From GH45 sp965370965 (GTDB taxonomy: Bacteria; Bacteroidota; Bacteroidia; Bacteroidales; SZUA-534): DNA of 9,177 bases. The translations under genes and the position numbers were made by a program. The DNA lies in assembly GCA_965370965.1 (NCBI GenBank), contig CBDUWQ010000159.1, positions 1 through 9,177 of the forward strand, read 5' to 3'. A model generated the notes under the pieces. The model saw only the letters and a list, made by a program, of their open reading frames with translations, searched no databases and was not told the origin of the DNA. Positions 1 through 6,717 of the stretch are shown piece by piece; position 1 is the stretch's first letter; each line of letters begins with the position of its first letter.

Positions 1-2544
1 GTAAATACACGCAACCCACGCTCAACAGTAGGTACATCAACCGAAATTTACGATTACTTAAAACTATTGTTTGCCCGTGCAGGAAAAACCTACTCTCCAA
101 TATCGGGACAATTGGTTAAAAAGCATAATACCGAAAATGTGGTTGATTACATATTGTCTTTTAAAGAAAATACAAAAGCGTTAATACTTGCCCCTTTAAA
201 TAATGCTAATGGCAGAACAACCAAACAAGCTTTGGATATATTGACTCAACAAGGATTTTCAAGAATAGAAATAAATAATAAGATTATAAAAATTGATGAA
301 TTTAAAGATAATTCAATATCAAAAGACAAAATAAATATAGTAATAGACCGTATTTCAGTAAATACAGATACAGATACACCAAGCAGAATTGCCGACTCGG
401 TACAAACTGCATTTTTTGAAGGACATGGCACTTGCCTAATACATATATTTATTGACGATACTATAACCAAAAAAAAATTTACAAATAAATTTGAAGCCGA
501 TAATATAGTTTTTGAAGAGCCATCGGTACATATGTTCAGCTTTAACAACCCCTTGGGTGCCTGCCCCAAATGCGAAGGCTACGGAATGACCATTGGTATT
601 GACGAAGATTTGGTAATACCAAACAAAAGCCTTTCTGTTTACAATGATGCAATAGCATGTTGGAGAGGCGAAAAAATGGCCAAATGGAAAAACAGACTTA
701 TCTATTCGGCAAATAAATTCGATTTTCCTGTTCACAAACCAATATCGGAGTTAACACAAGAGCAGGTAGATTTACTTTGGTCGGGCAACATGCATTTTAA
801 AGGTTTAAACCGTTTTTTTTCATACTTAGAAGAAAAAATCTATAAAATACAATTTAGGGTAATGCTGTCGAGATACAGGGGACGCACAAAATGCCCTGAA
901 TGCCATGGCACACGTTTAAAAAAAGAGACTCAATATGTAAAGGTTGGTGGTAAATCAATAACTGAAATGGTTGAAATGCCCATTGATAAGTTATCCGGCT
1001 TTATGTCAACAATTAAATTAGATAAACATGACAAAAAAATTGCCCAAAGGTTATTTATTGAGATTAAAAGCCGTATTCAATTCTTATTAAATGTAGGATT
1101 AGGCTATTTAACGCTAAATCGCCTTTCGGCGAGCCTATCGGGAGGTGAATCGCAACGTATTAATTTAGCAACATCACTGGGAAGTGCGTTAATAGGCTCG
1201 CTATATATATTAGATGAACCGAGCATTGGATTACATGCGCGTGATACCGAGCTTTTAATTAAAGTGCTTAGAGATTTACAACAACTGGGAAACACCGTTA
1301 TTGTTGTTGAGCACGATGAAGATATAATAAGGGCTGCCGATGAAATAATTGATATTGGTCCTTTGGCAGGACGAAATGGTGGAGAAGTGGTTTTTCACGG
1401 TACACATAAACAACTAATGGAAAGTAAAAACAGCTTAACAACAAAATACCTGTTGCACGAATTACAAATACCTGTACCACAAAACAGACGAAAATGGAAC
1501 AATTATATTGCAGTTGAGGGTGCACGAGAAAACAACCTGAAAAATATAACAGTTAAATTCCCTTTAAATACAATGACTGTTGTTACGGGCGTTTCAGGCT
1601 CGGGAAAATCGTCGTTGGTTAACAAAGTTTTATATACTGCATTAAAAAAGCGTTACGGAGGCCACTCCGACCAATCGGGGCATTTTGATAAACTAACAGG
1701 TGATTTAAACTTAATTACCGATATTGAATTTGTTGACCAAAACCCAATAGGCAAATCATCGCGTTCAAACCCCGTTACATATATTAAGGCATACGATGAA
1801 ATACGTAAACTATTTTCGGATCAAAAAGCCTCAAAAATAATGGGGTTTAAACCTGCGCATTTTTCGTTTAATGTTGATGGTGGACGCTGCGACGAATGCC
1901 AAGGCGATGGCATCATTAAAATTGAGATGCAGTTTATGGCCGATGTTGAGCTTGTATGCGAAAGTTGTAAGGGTAAGCGTTTTAAACAGAATGTTTTGGA
2001 TGTAACCTATCTTAAAAAAAATATTTTTGACGTTTTAAAAATGACAGTTGATGAGGCTATGGAATTCTTTTCAGTAAAATCTACTACAACTACCAATAAA
2101 ATAGTTAAAAAACTGCAAACCCTAGTTGATGTAGGGTTAGGTTACGTGCAACTTGGGCAGTCATCGTCAACATTGAGCGGTGGCGAAAGCCAGCGTATTA
2201 AACTGGCATCATTTCTTGGTAAAGAGCGAGAAAACCAGCCCATGCTATTTATTTTTGATGAACCAACAATAGGACTTCATTTTTATGATATAAACAACTT
2301 GTTAAAATCGTTTAATGCTTTAATTAAAAAGGGAAATTCTATAATAATAATTGAGCACAACCCCGAAATAATAAAAAATGCCGACTGGGTTATAGACCTT
2401 GGTCCCGAAGGAGGAAACTCGGGCGGGAATATTGTATTTGAGGGCATTCCTGAAGATTTGGTAAAATGCAAGGAATCATATACAGGGAAATACTTGAAAG
2501 AAAAGCTAAAAAAAGTTGCAAGTTACAAGTTACAGGTTAATTAA
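1..2544 (+). CDS. uvrA: Excinuclease ABC subunit A (UvrA), 5'-truncated by window edge
   Basis: UvrA is the DNA-damage sensor of nucleotide excision repair; it dimerises, scans DNA and loads UvrB. The reading frame is open from base 1, giving 847 residues of a family usually about 930-950 long, so about 80-100 N-terminal residues (including the first Walker A) lie outside the window. Numbering from codon 1: the UvrA-typical NPRSTVGTSTEIYDYL is at the very start, then a UvrB-binding-type region (IVIDRISVN); ABC signature I LSGGES at 379-384 with Walker B DE at 405-406; second Walker A GVSGSGKSS at 530-538; a zinc module C630-x2-C633-x19-C653-x2-C656; signature II LSGGES at 725-730 with DE at 753-754. 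The first pair of the other family zinc motif (CPxC before FSFNNP) is absent, leaving only C188-x2-C191. This resembles the second UvrA paralogue common in Bacteroidota. The last ten residues come from a repeat (see 2511-2580). The start codon is not visible. Confidence 0.96.
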   Translation, partial: VNTRNPRSTVGTSTEIYDYLKLLFARAGKTYSPISGQLVKKHNTENVVDYILSFKENTKALILAPLNNANGRTTKQALDILTQQGFSRIEINNKIIKIDEFKDNSISKDKINIVIDRISVNTDTDTPSRIADSVQTAFFEGHGTCLIHIFIDDTITKKKFTNKFEADNIVFEEPSVHMFSFNNPLGACPKCEGYGMTIGIDEDLVIPNKSLSVYNDAIACWRGEKMAKWKNRLIYSANKFDFPVHKPISELTQEQVDLLWSGNMHFKGLNRFFSYLEEKIYKIQFRVMLSRYRGRTKCPECHGTRLKKETQYVKVGGKSITEMVEMPIDKLSGFMSTIKLDKHDKKIAQRLFIEIKSRIQFLLNVGLGYLTLNRLSASLSGGESQRINLATSLGSALIGSLYILDEPSIGLHARDTELLIKVLRDLQQLGNTVIVVEHDEDIIRAADEIIDIGPLAGRNGGEVVFHGTHKQLMESKNSLTTKYLLHELQIPVPQNRRKWNNYIAVEGARENNLKNITVKFPLNTMTVVTGVSGSGKSSLVNKVLYTALKKRYGGHSDQSGHFDKLTGDLNLITDIEFVDQNPIGKSSRSNPVTYIKAYDEIRKLFSDQKASKIMGFKPAHFSFNVDGGRCDECQGDGIIKIEMQFMADVELVCESCKGKRFKQNVLDVTYLKKNIFDVLKMTVDEAMEFFSVKSTTTTNKIVKKLQTLVDVGLGYVQLGQSSSTLSGGESQRIKLASFLGKERENQPMLFIFDEPTIGLHFYDINNLLKSFNALIKKGNSIIIIEHNPEIIKNADWVIDLGPEGGNSGGNIVFEGIPEDLVKCKESYTGKYLKEKLKKVASYKLQVN

Positions 2545-2580
2545 TAACTCGCAACCGGTAACCTGCAACCTGTAACTTTT
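2511..2580. repeat. Inverted cluster of heptamer repeats at convergent gene ends
   Basis: On the plus strand, three direct heptamers (GTTGCAA, GTTACAA, GTTACAG) run from 2515 to 2535. On the opposite strand four related heptamers fill 2549-2576 (plus-strand reading TCGCAAC, CGGTAAC, CTGCAAC, CTGTAAC). The two blocks face each other, giving a perfect 12-bp inverted repeat at 2527-2538 and 2567-2578, with a longer imperfect stem around it. The plus-strand A-run (2511-2514) and T-run (2577-2580) flank it, so it could form a bidirectional terminator hairpin between uvrA and the prohibitin gene. The uvrA stop codon (2542-2544) lies inside it and the complementary stop codon of the prohibitin gene (2579-2581) overlaps its edge. 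From general familiarity, GTTACAAGTTACAGGTT-like repeats recur between genes in Bacteroidota; the terminator role is inferred. Confidence 0.75.
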
Positions 2581-3391
2581 AATTATTTCCAAGAATCAAA
2601 GGCATTCCATCTTTTCCACTACCAATAATTACTACTTTTGCGTTGGGTGATTCACCAAGCTTTAAAGTTGCCTCAATACCACGCATTTTTAAAAGCTGCG
2701 GTGTTAAGCTGGAATTGATAATTTTATTTGCACGAGCTTCACCTTCAGCAGCAATTCTTTTACGTTCAGCTTCTGCAGTCTCTTTTTCAAGCTTAAATTT
2801 ATAAGCTAATGCTTCCTGCTCTTGTGTTAGTTTTAATTCAATTGCTTTTTTAATCTGATTTGGAAGATTTATTGAACGAATAAGCAGAGCTTGCATCTGA
2901 ATATTATTCTCCTTAAGTTTTTTTCCAGCCTCATCAATAATAGCTTTTTCAACCTCTCCACGCTTAGTAGAATAAATCTCTTCTGCAGTATATCTACCGG
3001 CTACTTGCCTTACGGTTGAGCGTACTTCGGGTATTACAAGTAAATTAGCATAATCTAATCTAAAGCCTTCATAAATATTTCCAATTTTATTATAAACAGG
3101 ATAAAAACGAACTGTTACATCAATATTTACTGATAATCCATTTCTTGAAAGAACATCCATTGGTTCTTCGCTTTTTTGCTCCTTAACATCAAATACATAA
3201 ACCTCGTTCCACGGAGCAATAACATGAAACCCCGGTCCCATAATATTTTCTTTGTCCAATCCGGTTGAGAATGGGCGGAAAATCACACCTCTTTCAGTAG
3301 CATCTAAGGTAATAAACAATTTATTACCCAATAAAATAATTACAAACAATACAGCTAATCCTATTACAAGCAAGCTTTGTGGTTTTTTCAT
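2579..3391 (-). CDS. Prohibitin/SPFH (band 7) family membrane protein
   Basis: A 270-residue protein with one N-terminal membrane anchor (about residues 7-22, LLVIGLAVLFVIILL) followed by an SPFH/band 7 domain (about 26-210). The anchor has a short positive MKK start, suggesting the bulk of the protein lies on the outer (periplasmic) face; this topology is inferred. Visible family features are ERGVIFRPF at 33-41, GPGFHVIAPW at 52-61, the RSTVRQVAGRYTAEEIY core at 124-140, and a charged Ala/Glu-rich helix (about 180-225) expected to form a coiled coil. Prohibitins assemble into rings or scaffolds in the membrane and in other bacteria partner the FtsH protease; no FtsH gene is present here. It lies 53 bp downstream of the stress-protein gene on the same strand, with no obvious promoter in that AT-rich gap, so co-transcription is likely. 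ATG start chosen because it directly precedes the anchor. No truncation seen. Confidence 0.93.
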   Translation of the reverse strand: MKKPQSLLVIGLAVLFVIILLGNKLFITLDATERGVIFRPFSTGLDKENIMGPGFHVIAPWNEVYVFDVKEQKSEEPMDVLSRNGLSVNIDVTVRFYPVYNKIGNIYEGFRLDYANLLVIPEVRSTVRQVAGRYTAEEIYSTKRGEVEKAIIDEAGKKLKENNIQMQALLIRSINLPNQIKKAIELKLTQEQEALAYKFKLEKETAEAERKRIAAEGEARANKIINSSLTPQLLKMRGIEATLKLGESPNAKVVIIGSGKDGMPLILGNN

Positions 3392-3444
3392 TATAATTTA
3401 TTTTTAAGTTTAATAATATATACTCTTTTCTTTTTCTCTATTTT

Positions 3445-4320
3445 TTATGATGCAGGAAGCTTAAACACAACATGATGTTTGATTTTTGGAACCATGCTCA
3501 TTACCGGTATTTTTGCCTCTTTAATTATACTTTTGGCAAACGACCCCAAAAAAGAGTTAACAATTTCAAGTTGTTGATGGGTTGTGATTAGAATGATATC
3601 GCCCTCTTTTTGCACAATATAATCTAATACGCCATCAACCCTATCATTTACTTTTAATAAGCTTGATGTTACATTTACATCGTGTTTTTGAATGTATTCA
3701 ACTACCTGTTTTTGCTGTAACTCCAGTTTTTTCAACACAATTTCATCACTAATGGTATAAGCAGAAACCATAAAAATCTCAGCTTCATTTTCTTTTGCCA
3801 ATTGAACAGCCATTGCAGCTTTCTCACGCGTTTCTTTTGTAATATCCATAGGTAGGATAATCCTTTTTATAGCTTTATGTTGCGGTTTTTGCTTTAATGT
3901 AATAACCGGGCATTTTGCTTCAGAAACAACTCTAAGGGCATTGGTGCCAATAATCCGTTTTTTGATATTATCGACTGTACTGGTTCCCATTACTATTACA
4001 GAAATACCAAGCTCATCAACTTTTTGCAGAATTGTATCACATAATTTACCTTTTTCAATTGTGCAATTAACATCAAATTTGTTACAATCAATATGCAACT
4101 CGGCAAAGTTTTGCAAATGCTTTTTCAATTTATCCAATAAAAAATCTCTCTCCTCATCATTAAAAAAACTTGACCAAACAGGGTCAACACCTTTAAGTAC
4201 ATTTATTACCGTAACCTTACCACCACTATTTTTTAACAAATTTGCAGCCATTTGTAAACCATAAACTGCTTTATCAGAATAGTCAACCGGAACAAGTATA
4301 TGCTTTGTTGTTGCATCCAT
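3445..4320 (-). CDS. Tandem-domain universal stress protein (UspA family)
   Basis: A 291-residue cytoplasmic protein made of two Usp domains in tandem, the usual Bacteroidota arrangement. Domain 1 spans about 5-143 (HILVPVDYS with the nucleotide-pocket Asp at 13; VMGTSTVDNIKKRIIGTNALRVV at 110-132). Domain 2 spans about 151-277 (RIILPMDIT with Asp at 159; THQQLEIVNSFLGSFAKSI at 247-265). The classical ATP-binding pattern G-x2-G-x9-G-(S/T) is only partly kept: domain 1 has G112 and G125-T126 but Thr instead of the middle Gly, and domain 2 keeps only G259-S260, so nucleotide binding is uncertain. Usp proteins are induced by starvation and other stresses, but their biochemical role is often unknown. 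The ATG start directly follows an A-rich stretch with no clear Shine-Dalgarno. It is the first gene of a probable two-gene unit with the downstream prohibitin gene. Confidence 0.93.
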   Translation of the reverse strand: MDATTKHILVPVDYSDKAVYGLQMAANLLKNSGGKVTVINVLKGVDPVWSSFFNDEERDFLLDKLKKHLQNFAELHIDCNKFDVNCTIEKGKLCDTILQKVDELGISVIVMGTSTVDNIKKRIIGTNALRVVSEAKCPVITLKQKPQHKAIKRIILPMDITKETREKAAMAVQLAKENEAEIFMVSAYTISDEIVLKKLELQQKQVVEYIQKHDVNVTSSLLKVNDRVDGVLDYIVQKEGDIILITTHQQLEIVNSFLGSFAKSIIKEAKIPVMSMVPKIKHHVVFKLPAS

Positions 4321-4372
4321 TTTTTTTTTCTACTTTTAACTGCAAAACACAGAAATTAATAATTACCATTTA

Positions 4373-4380
4373 CAAAAATA
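4373..4380 (-). promoter_or_regulatory. Candidate -7 box for the stress-protein/prohibitin unit
   Basis: On the minus strand these bases read TATTTTTG, a full match to the Bacteroidota -7 consensus TAnnTTTG. It would place transcription start about 45 bases before the stress-protein ATG. No TTG was found at the usual -33 distance, and the spacer is so AT-rich that a chance match is plausible. Confidence 0.3.
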
Positions 4381-4426
4381 AAATTATTATAATACTTATA
4401 CTCTATTATTGCTAATTAATTATTTA

Positions 4427-4434
4427 TAAACTTG
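4427..4434 (+). promoter_or_regulatory. Weak candidate -7 box for the nucleoside phosphorylase
   Basis: TAAACTTG differs by one base from the Bacteroidota -7 consensus TAnnTTTG. It would leave a very short leader (about 12 bases) before the ATG at 4453. It is the best plus-strand match in the divergent spacer 4321-4452, but it has no clear -33 TTG partner. Confidence 0.2.
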
Positions 4435-4452
4435 CATTAAATTAATTATTTT

Positions 4453-5322
4453 ATGAGAAAAATCCTAGAATCAGAGCTAATAATTAATAATGACGGCAGT
4501 ATATTCCATCTACATCTTAAACCAAAAGAAATAGCCGATACCATTATTTTAGTTGGCGACCAGGACAGAGTTGAAATAGTTTCGGGCTTTTTTGATATAA
4601 TTGAGGTAAAAAAACAGAACCGCGAGTTTAAAACCCATACCGGCATCTTTAACAAAAAACGTATTAGCGTAATATCAACAGGTATTGGCACCGATAATAT
4701 TGATATTGTAATAAATGAGCTTGATGCCATTGCCAATATTGATTTAAAAACCCGTATTGAGAAAAATGTGAAGAAAAAACTAGATATCATAAGAATTGGA
4801 ACAAGTGGCGCGCTACAAGCAGATATTGAGGTTGACACACCTGTAATAAGTCAAATGGCCATTGGTTTTGACGGATTATTGAACTTTTACGCCAACCGGA
4901 ACCAGATTACTGACAATGATATGGAAAAAGCTTTTAAGGAACATTTGAATTGGAATCCTCAACTTACTTCACCATACTTTGTGCAAGGCTCAAATGAGCT
5001 GCTGCAAAAAGTTGGCTTTGATATGCGAAAAGGACTGACCATTTCGGCACCCGGTTTTTATGGTCCACAAGGACGGGTTTTGCGACTACCTATACAAGAT
5101 AAGGATATTAACAATAAAATTACAGCTTTTGATTACCAAGGCATGAAGGTTACCAATTATGAAATGGAGTGCTCAGCCATATACGGACTGTCGAAGCTTT
5201 TAAACCACAATGCTGTTACTGTGTGCAATATTATTGCAAACCGCATAAGCAAAAAGTATAGCAACAATTATAAAAAATCGGTAAAAGAGTTAATACTTAA
5301 AGTTTTAGAAAGACTTACATAA
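4453..5322 (+). CDS. Nucleoside phosphorylase (PNP/UDP family, uridine phosphorylase-like)
   Basis: A 289-residue member of the PNP/UDP phosphorylase superfamily, which splits a nucleoside with phosphate into a base and (deoxy)ribose-1-phosphate in cytoplasmic nucleoside salvage. Motifs in order: GDQDRV at 35-40, corresponding to the phosphate-binding GDPxRV loop but with Gln for Pro; STGIGTDNI at 75-83; RIGTSGAL at 114-121; FYGPQGR at 202-208; and YEMECSAIYGL at 236-246, the ribose/base-binding EME region near the C-terminus. It is longer than E. coli Udp (about 253 residues), in line with the Bacteroidota subgroup. Substrate (uridine or a purine nucleoside) cannot be settled from the sequence. 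The ATG at 4453 gives a natural N-terminus but has no Shine-Dalgarno. It stands alone, divergent from the stress-protein gene, and its stop codon lies inside the left arm of the repeat at 5319-5480. Confidence 0.92.
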   Translation: MRKILESELIINNDGSIFHLHLKPKEIADTIILVGDQDRVEIVSGFFDIIEVKKQNREFKTHTGIFNKKRISVISTGIGTDNIDIVINELDAIANIDLKTRIEKNVKKKLDIIRIGTSGALQADIEVDTPVISQMAIGFDGLLNFYANRNQITDNDMEKAFKEHLNWNPQLTSPYFVQGSNELLQKVGFDMRKGLTISAPGFYGPQGRVLRLPIQDKDINNKITAFDYQGMKVTNYEMECSAIYGLSKLLNHNAVTVCNIIANRISKKYSNNYKKSVKELILKVLERLT

Positions 5323-5480
5323 AAAGTTGTTAAATTGTCATTAGATGGTCATTCTGTTGTCATTAGATGGTCATTCACAGTGGTCATTTAGTGGCTATTC
5401 AATTGCCATTAGATAGCTATTATTGACAGCAAAGCAAAATAACAGCAAAGCAAATGACAACGGAGTAAAAAACTTTTTAT
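5319..5480. repeat. Composite intergenic repeat with inverted ends
   Basis: A 162-bp block bounded by a perfect 10-bp inverted repeat: ATAAAAAGTT at 5319-5328 and AACTTTTTAT at 5471-5480. A second nested pair is TTGTCATT (5335-5342) and AATGACAA (5453-5460). Inside are four tandem copies of a unit of about 22 bp (5335-5422) and then two copies of ACAGCAAAGCAAA (5426-5438 and 5442-5454, period 16). The terminal repeats begin one base before the phosphorylase TAA stop and include it. The structure looks like a small non-coding MITE-like or REP-like element, or simply a degenerate intergenic repeat. It has no coding capacity and no target-site duplication that I can identify. Confidence 0.6.
5335..5422. 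repeat. Four tandem copies of a ~22-bp unit
   Basis: Copies start at 5335, 5357, 5381 and 5403. The first two are identical over 20 bases (TTGTCATTAGATGGTCATTC); the third and fourth match at about 14 and 15 of 20 positions. Within each unit the half TGTCATTAGA is echoed by TGGTCATTC, so the unit itself is a doubled GTCATT motif. It lies inside the larger block 5319-5480. Confidence 0.75.
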
Positions 5481-5481
5481 A

Positions 5482-5507
5482 GCATAAAAAATTTAATATT
5501 TTTATGC
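5482..5507. terminator. AT-rich hairpin downstream of the phosphorylase
   Basis: GCATAAAAA (5482-5490) and TTTTTATGC (5499-5507) form a perfect 9-bp stem around an 8-base loop. It could end transcription from the phosphorylase. Against this, the stem is weak (mostly A/T) and no T-run follows the second arm, so a simple palindromic repeat is equally possible. Confidence 0.4.
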
Positions 5508-5536
5508 CTAAATAACTGAAGTTTTGCATCTAATCC

Positions 5537-5569
5537 ACATTAATGTAAAGAGTTGATTATGTGCATAAT
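5537..5569. promoter_or_regulatory. Two adjacent small palindromes, possible operator
   Basis: ACATTAATGT (5537-5546) is a perfect 10-bp palindrome. ATTATG-TG-CATAAT (5556-5569) is a 6-bp inverted repeat around two bases. Their centres are 21 bp apart, about two helical turns, and they lie just upstream of a TATTTTTG box at 5586-5593. This suits paired binding of a dimeric regulator, but in such AT-rich DNA it may be chance. No regulator gene is present in the window. Confidence 0.2.
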
Positions 5570-5589
5570 GCTTGTGATTTAAAAATATT

Positions 5590-5650
5590 TTTGTGTTTTT
5601 GTGTCTTCGTGGTAAAAGTAAAGTCCACCACGAAGGCACGAAGAAACAAA
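5590..5650. repeat. 24-bp inverted repeat of the CACGAAGGCACGAAG type
   Basis: The left arm 5590-5613 (ending GTGTCTTCGTGGT) and right arm 5627-5650 (starting ACCACGAAGGCACGAAG) match at 20 of 24 positions as an inverted repeat around a 13-base loop. The inner 8 bp of the stem are perfect. This is noticeably more GC-rich than its surroundings. From general familiarity, CCACGAAGGCACGAAGACACAAAG-like palindromes are dispersed between genes in many environmental bacteria, including Bacteroidota. Role unknown: possibly a REP-like or MITE-like mobile palindrome or an mRNA-end structure. Confidence 0.7.
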
Positions 5651-5819
5651 GTTTTAATAAGAAAAAGCCTTTTTAAACACAATCTAAAATGGAATTTATA
5701 AATCACTGTAATTCAAGTAAGTATAATTTTGAATATTTTACAAACAACAGAATATCATATCATTAAAACAAATGAGAAACTTGAGTAAATAATACAAATA
5801 AAAAAATGAAATAGTATTG
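5651..5819 (+). other. AT-rich leader before the SirB1-like gene, no gene seen
   Basis: This is the remainder of the gene-free stretch 5323-5819. It holds no convincing ORF: the only one noted is a 25-codon ATG frame (5689-5766) with no family resemblance. TAATTTTG at 5724-5731 fully matches the Bacteroidota -7 consensus TAnnTTTG and would give a leader of about 80 bases for the gene at 5820, but no -33 TTG sits at the right distance. TATTTTTG at 5586-5593 is a second match further upstream. No tRNA-like or riboswitch-like fold was recognised. Confidence 0.4.
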
Positions 5820-6686
5820 ATGGATAAAAACGAAATAAATGCTTTAATTCAACTTTTAGACGACCCTGATTTAAATGTATTTCAAGTAATCAAGAACAAA
5901 TTATCACAACAAAGCATTGAGGTAATCCCTATTCTTGAAAAAGCATGGGAAAACTCATTAGATGAGCTTTTTCAAACCCGTATTGAAAATATAATTCAAA
6001 AAATACACCAGTCGCATATTAAAAATAAACTTCAAAAATGGAGTGATGGCGGCCAACACGACCTGCTTGAAGGAGCAACTATAATCTCACAATTTCAATA
6101 TCCTGATATTAAACCCCAAGATATTTTTGACCAAATAGAACAAATAAAAAAGGATATTTGGTTAGAGATAAATGAGAATTTAACGGCGCTGGAAAAAATT
6201 AAAATAGTAAACCATATCTTCTTTAGTGTGTATAAGTATTCACGCAGCAAAGTGTCTTATAACAATACGCAAGGTTTTTTTATAAACCATGTTTTAAAAA
6301 CAAAAAAAGGCTCGCCTATTACACTGGGTATTATTTATGCTTCGGTTTGCCAACAACTTGATATACCGATTTATGGTGTTACCTTACCAAAAAATTTTAT
6401 TCTCTGTTATAAAGATAAAATGCAACCTGCATTTGATAAGGAATTTGCAGAGGGGGTGCTTTTTTATATAAATCCGTTTAACAGAGGTATTGTTTTTGGG
6501 AAAAAAGAGATCGAAGTATTTTTAAAACAGCAAAAGCTTGAGAATAAAAAGGCATATTTTCAACCATGCAATAACAAAGATACTATAATACACTTAGTTA
6601 ATGAGATAATTGCATTTTATGATAACAATACCGACAAAACAAAAGCTGACGAATATAGATTACTTCTAAAAATTTTATATTTTTGA
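5820..6686 (+). CDS. SirB1-like transglutaminase-fold protein
   Basis: A 288-residue protein. The N-terminal part (about 1-65) is helical and HEAT-like (INALIQLLDDPD, then IPILEKAWENSLDELFQTRIENII). The central part (about 95-235) resembles the SirB1/transglutaminase-core-2 family, with the recognisable run KKGSPITLGIIYASVCQQL (162-180) and IPIYGVTLPKNFIL (182-195), then FYINPFNRGIVF (215-226). The C-terminal 50 residues are helical and perhaps TPR-like. The canonical Cys-His transglutaminase residues are not evident: S165-P-I-T stands where related enzymes have Cys, and the His of the common PGHF motif is Asn (PKNF). It may therefore be a non-catalytic member; the biological role of this family is not established. 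I chose the ATG at 5820 over the TTG one codon earlier (5817). It lies 31 bp upstream of the Wzz-like gene on the same strand, so co-transcription is likely. Confidence 0.82.
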   Translation: MDKNEINALIQLLDDPDLNVFQVIKNKLSQQSIEVIPILEKAWENSLDELFQTRIENIIQKIHQSHIKNKLQKWSDGGQHDLLEGATIISQFQYPDIKPQDIFDQIEQIKKDIWLEINENLTALEKIKIVNHIFFSVYKYSRSKVSYNNTQGFFINHVLKTKKGSPITLGIIYASVCQQLDIPIYGVTLPKNFILCYKDKMQPAFDKEFAEGVLFYINPFNRGIVFGKKEIEVFLKQQKLENKKAYFQPCNNKDTIIHLVNEIIAFYDNNTDKTKADEYRLLLKILYF

Positions 6687-6717
6687 CCCACAATATCAAA
6701 TTAAATACTAAATAAAC

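Noticed and set aside
67..69. TTG at 67 as the start of uvrA
   Set aside because: Codons 1-22 in the same frame encode the conserved NPRSTVGT region of UvrA, so the gene begins left of the window.
3941..4264. Plus-strand 107-codon frame opposite the stress-protein gene
   Set aside because: It lies wholly antisense to a clear two-domain Usp gene and has no family resemblance.
4446..4838. Minus-strand 130-codon frame opposite the phosphorylase gene
   Set aside because: It is Ser/Ile/Phe-rich shadow coding antisense to a well-supported enzyme gene.
5335..5454. Short-spaced repeats as a possible CRISPR array
   Set aside because: Units are adjacent with no unique spacers of about 30 bp, are degenerate, and no cas gene is nearby.
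5689..5766. 25-codon ATG ORF in the gap before the SirB1-like gene
   Set aside because: Too short, no recognised family and no ribosome binding site; expected by chance in AT-rich DNA.
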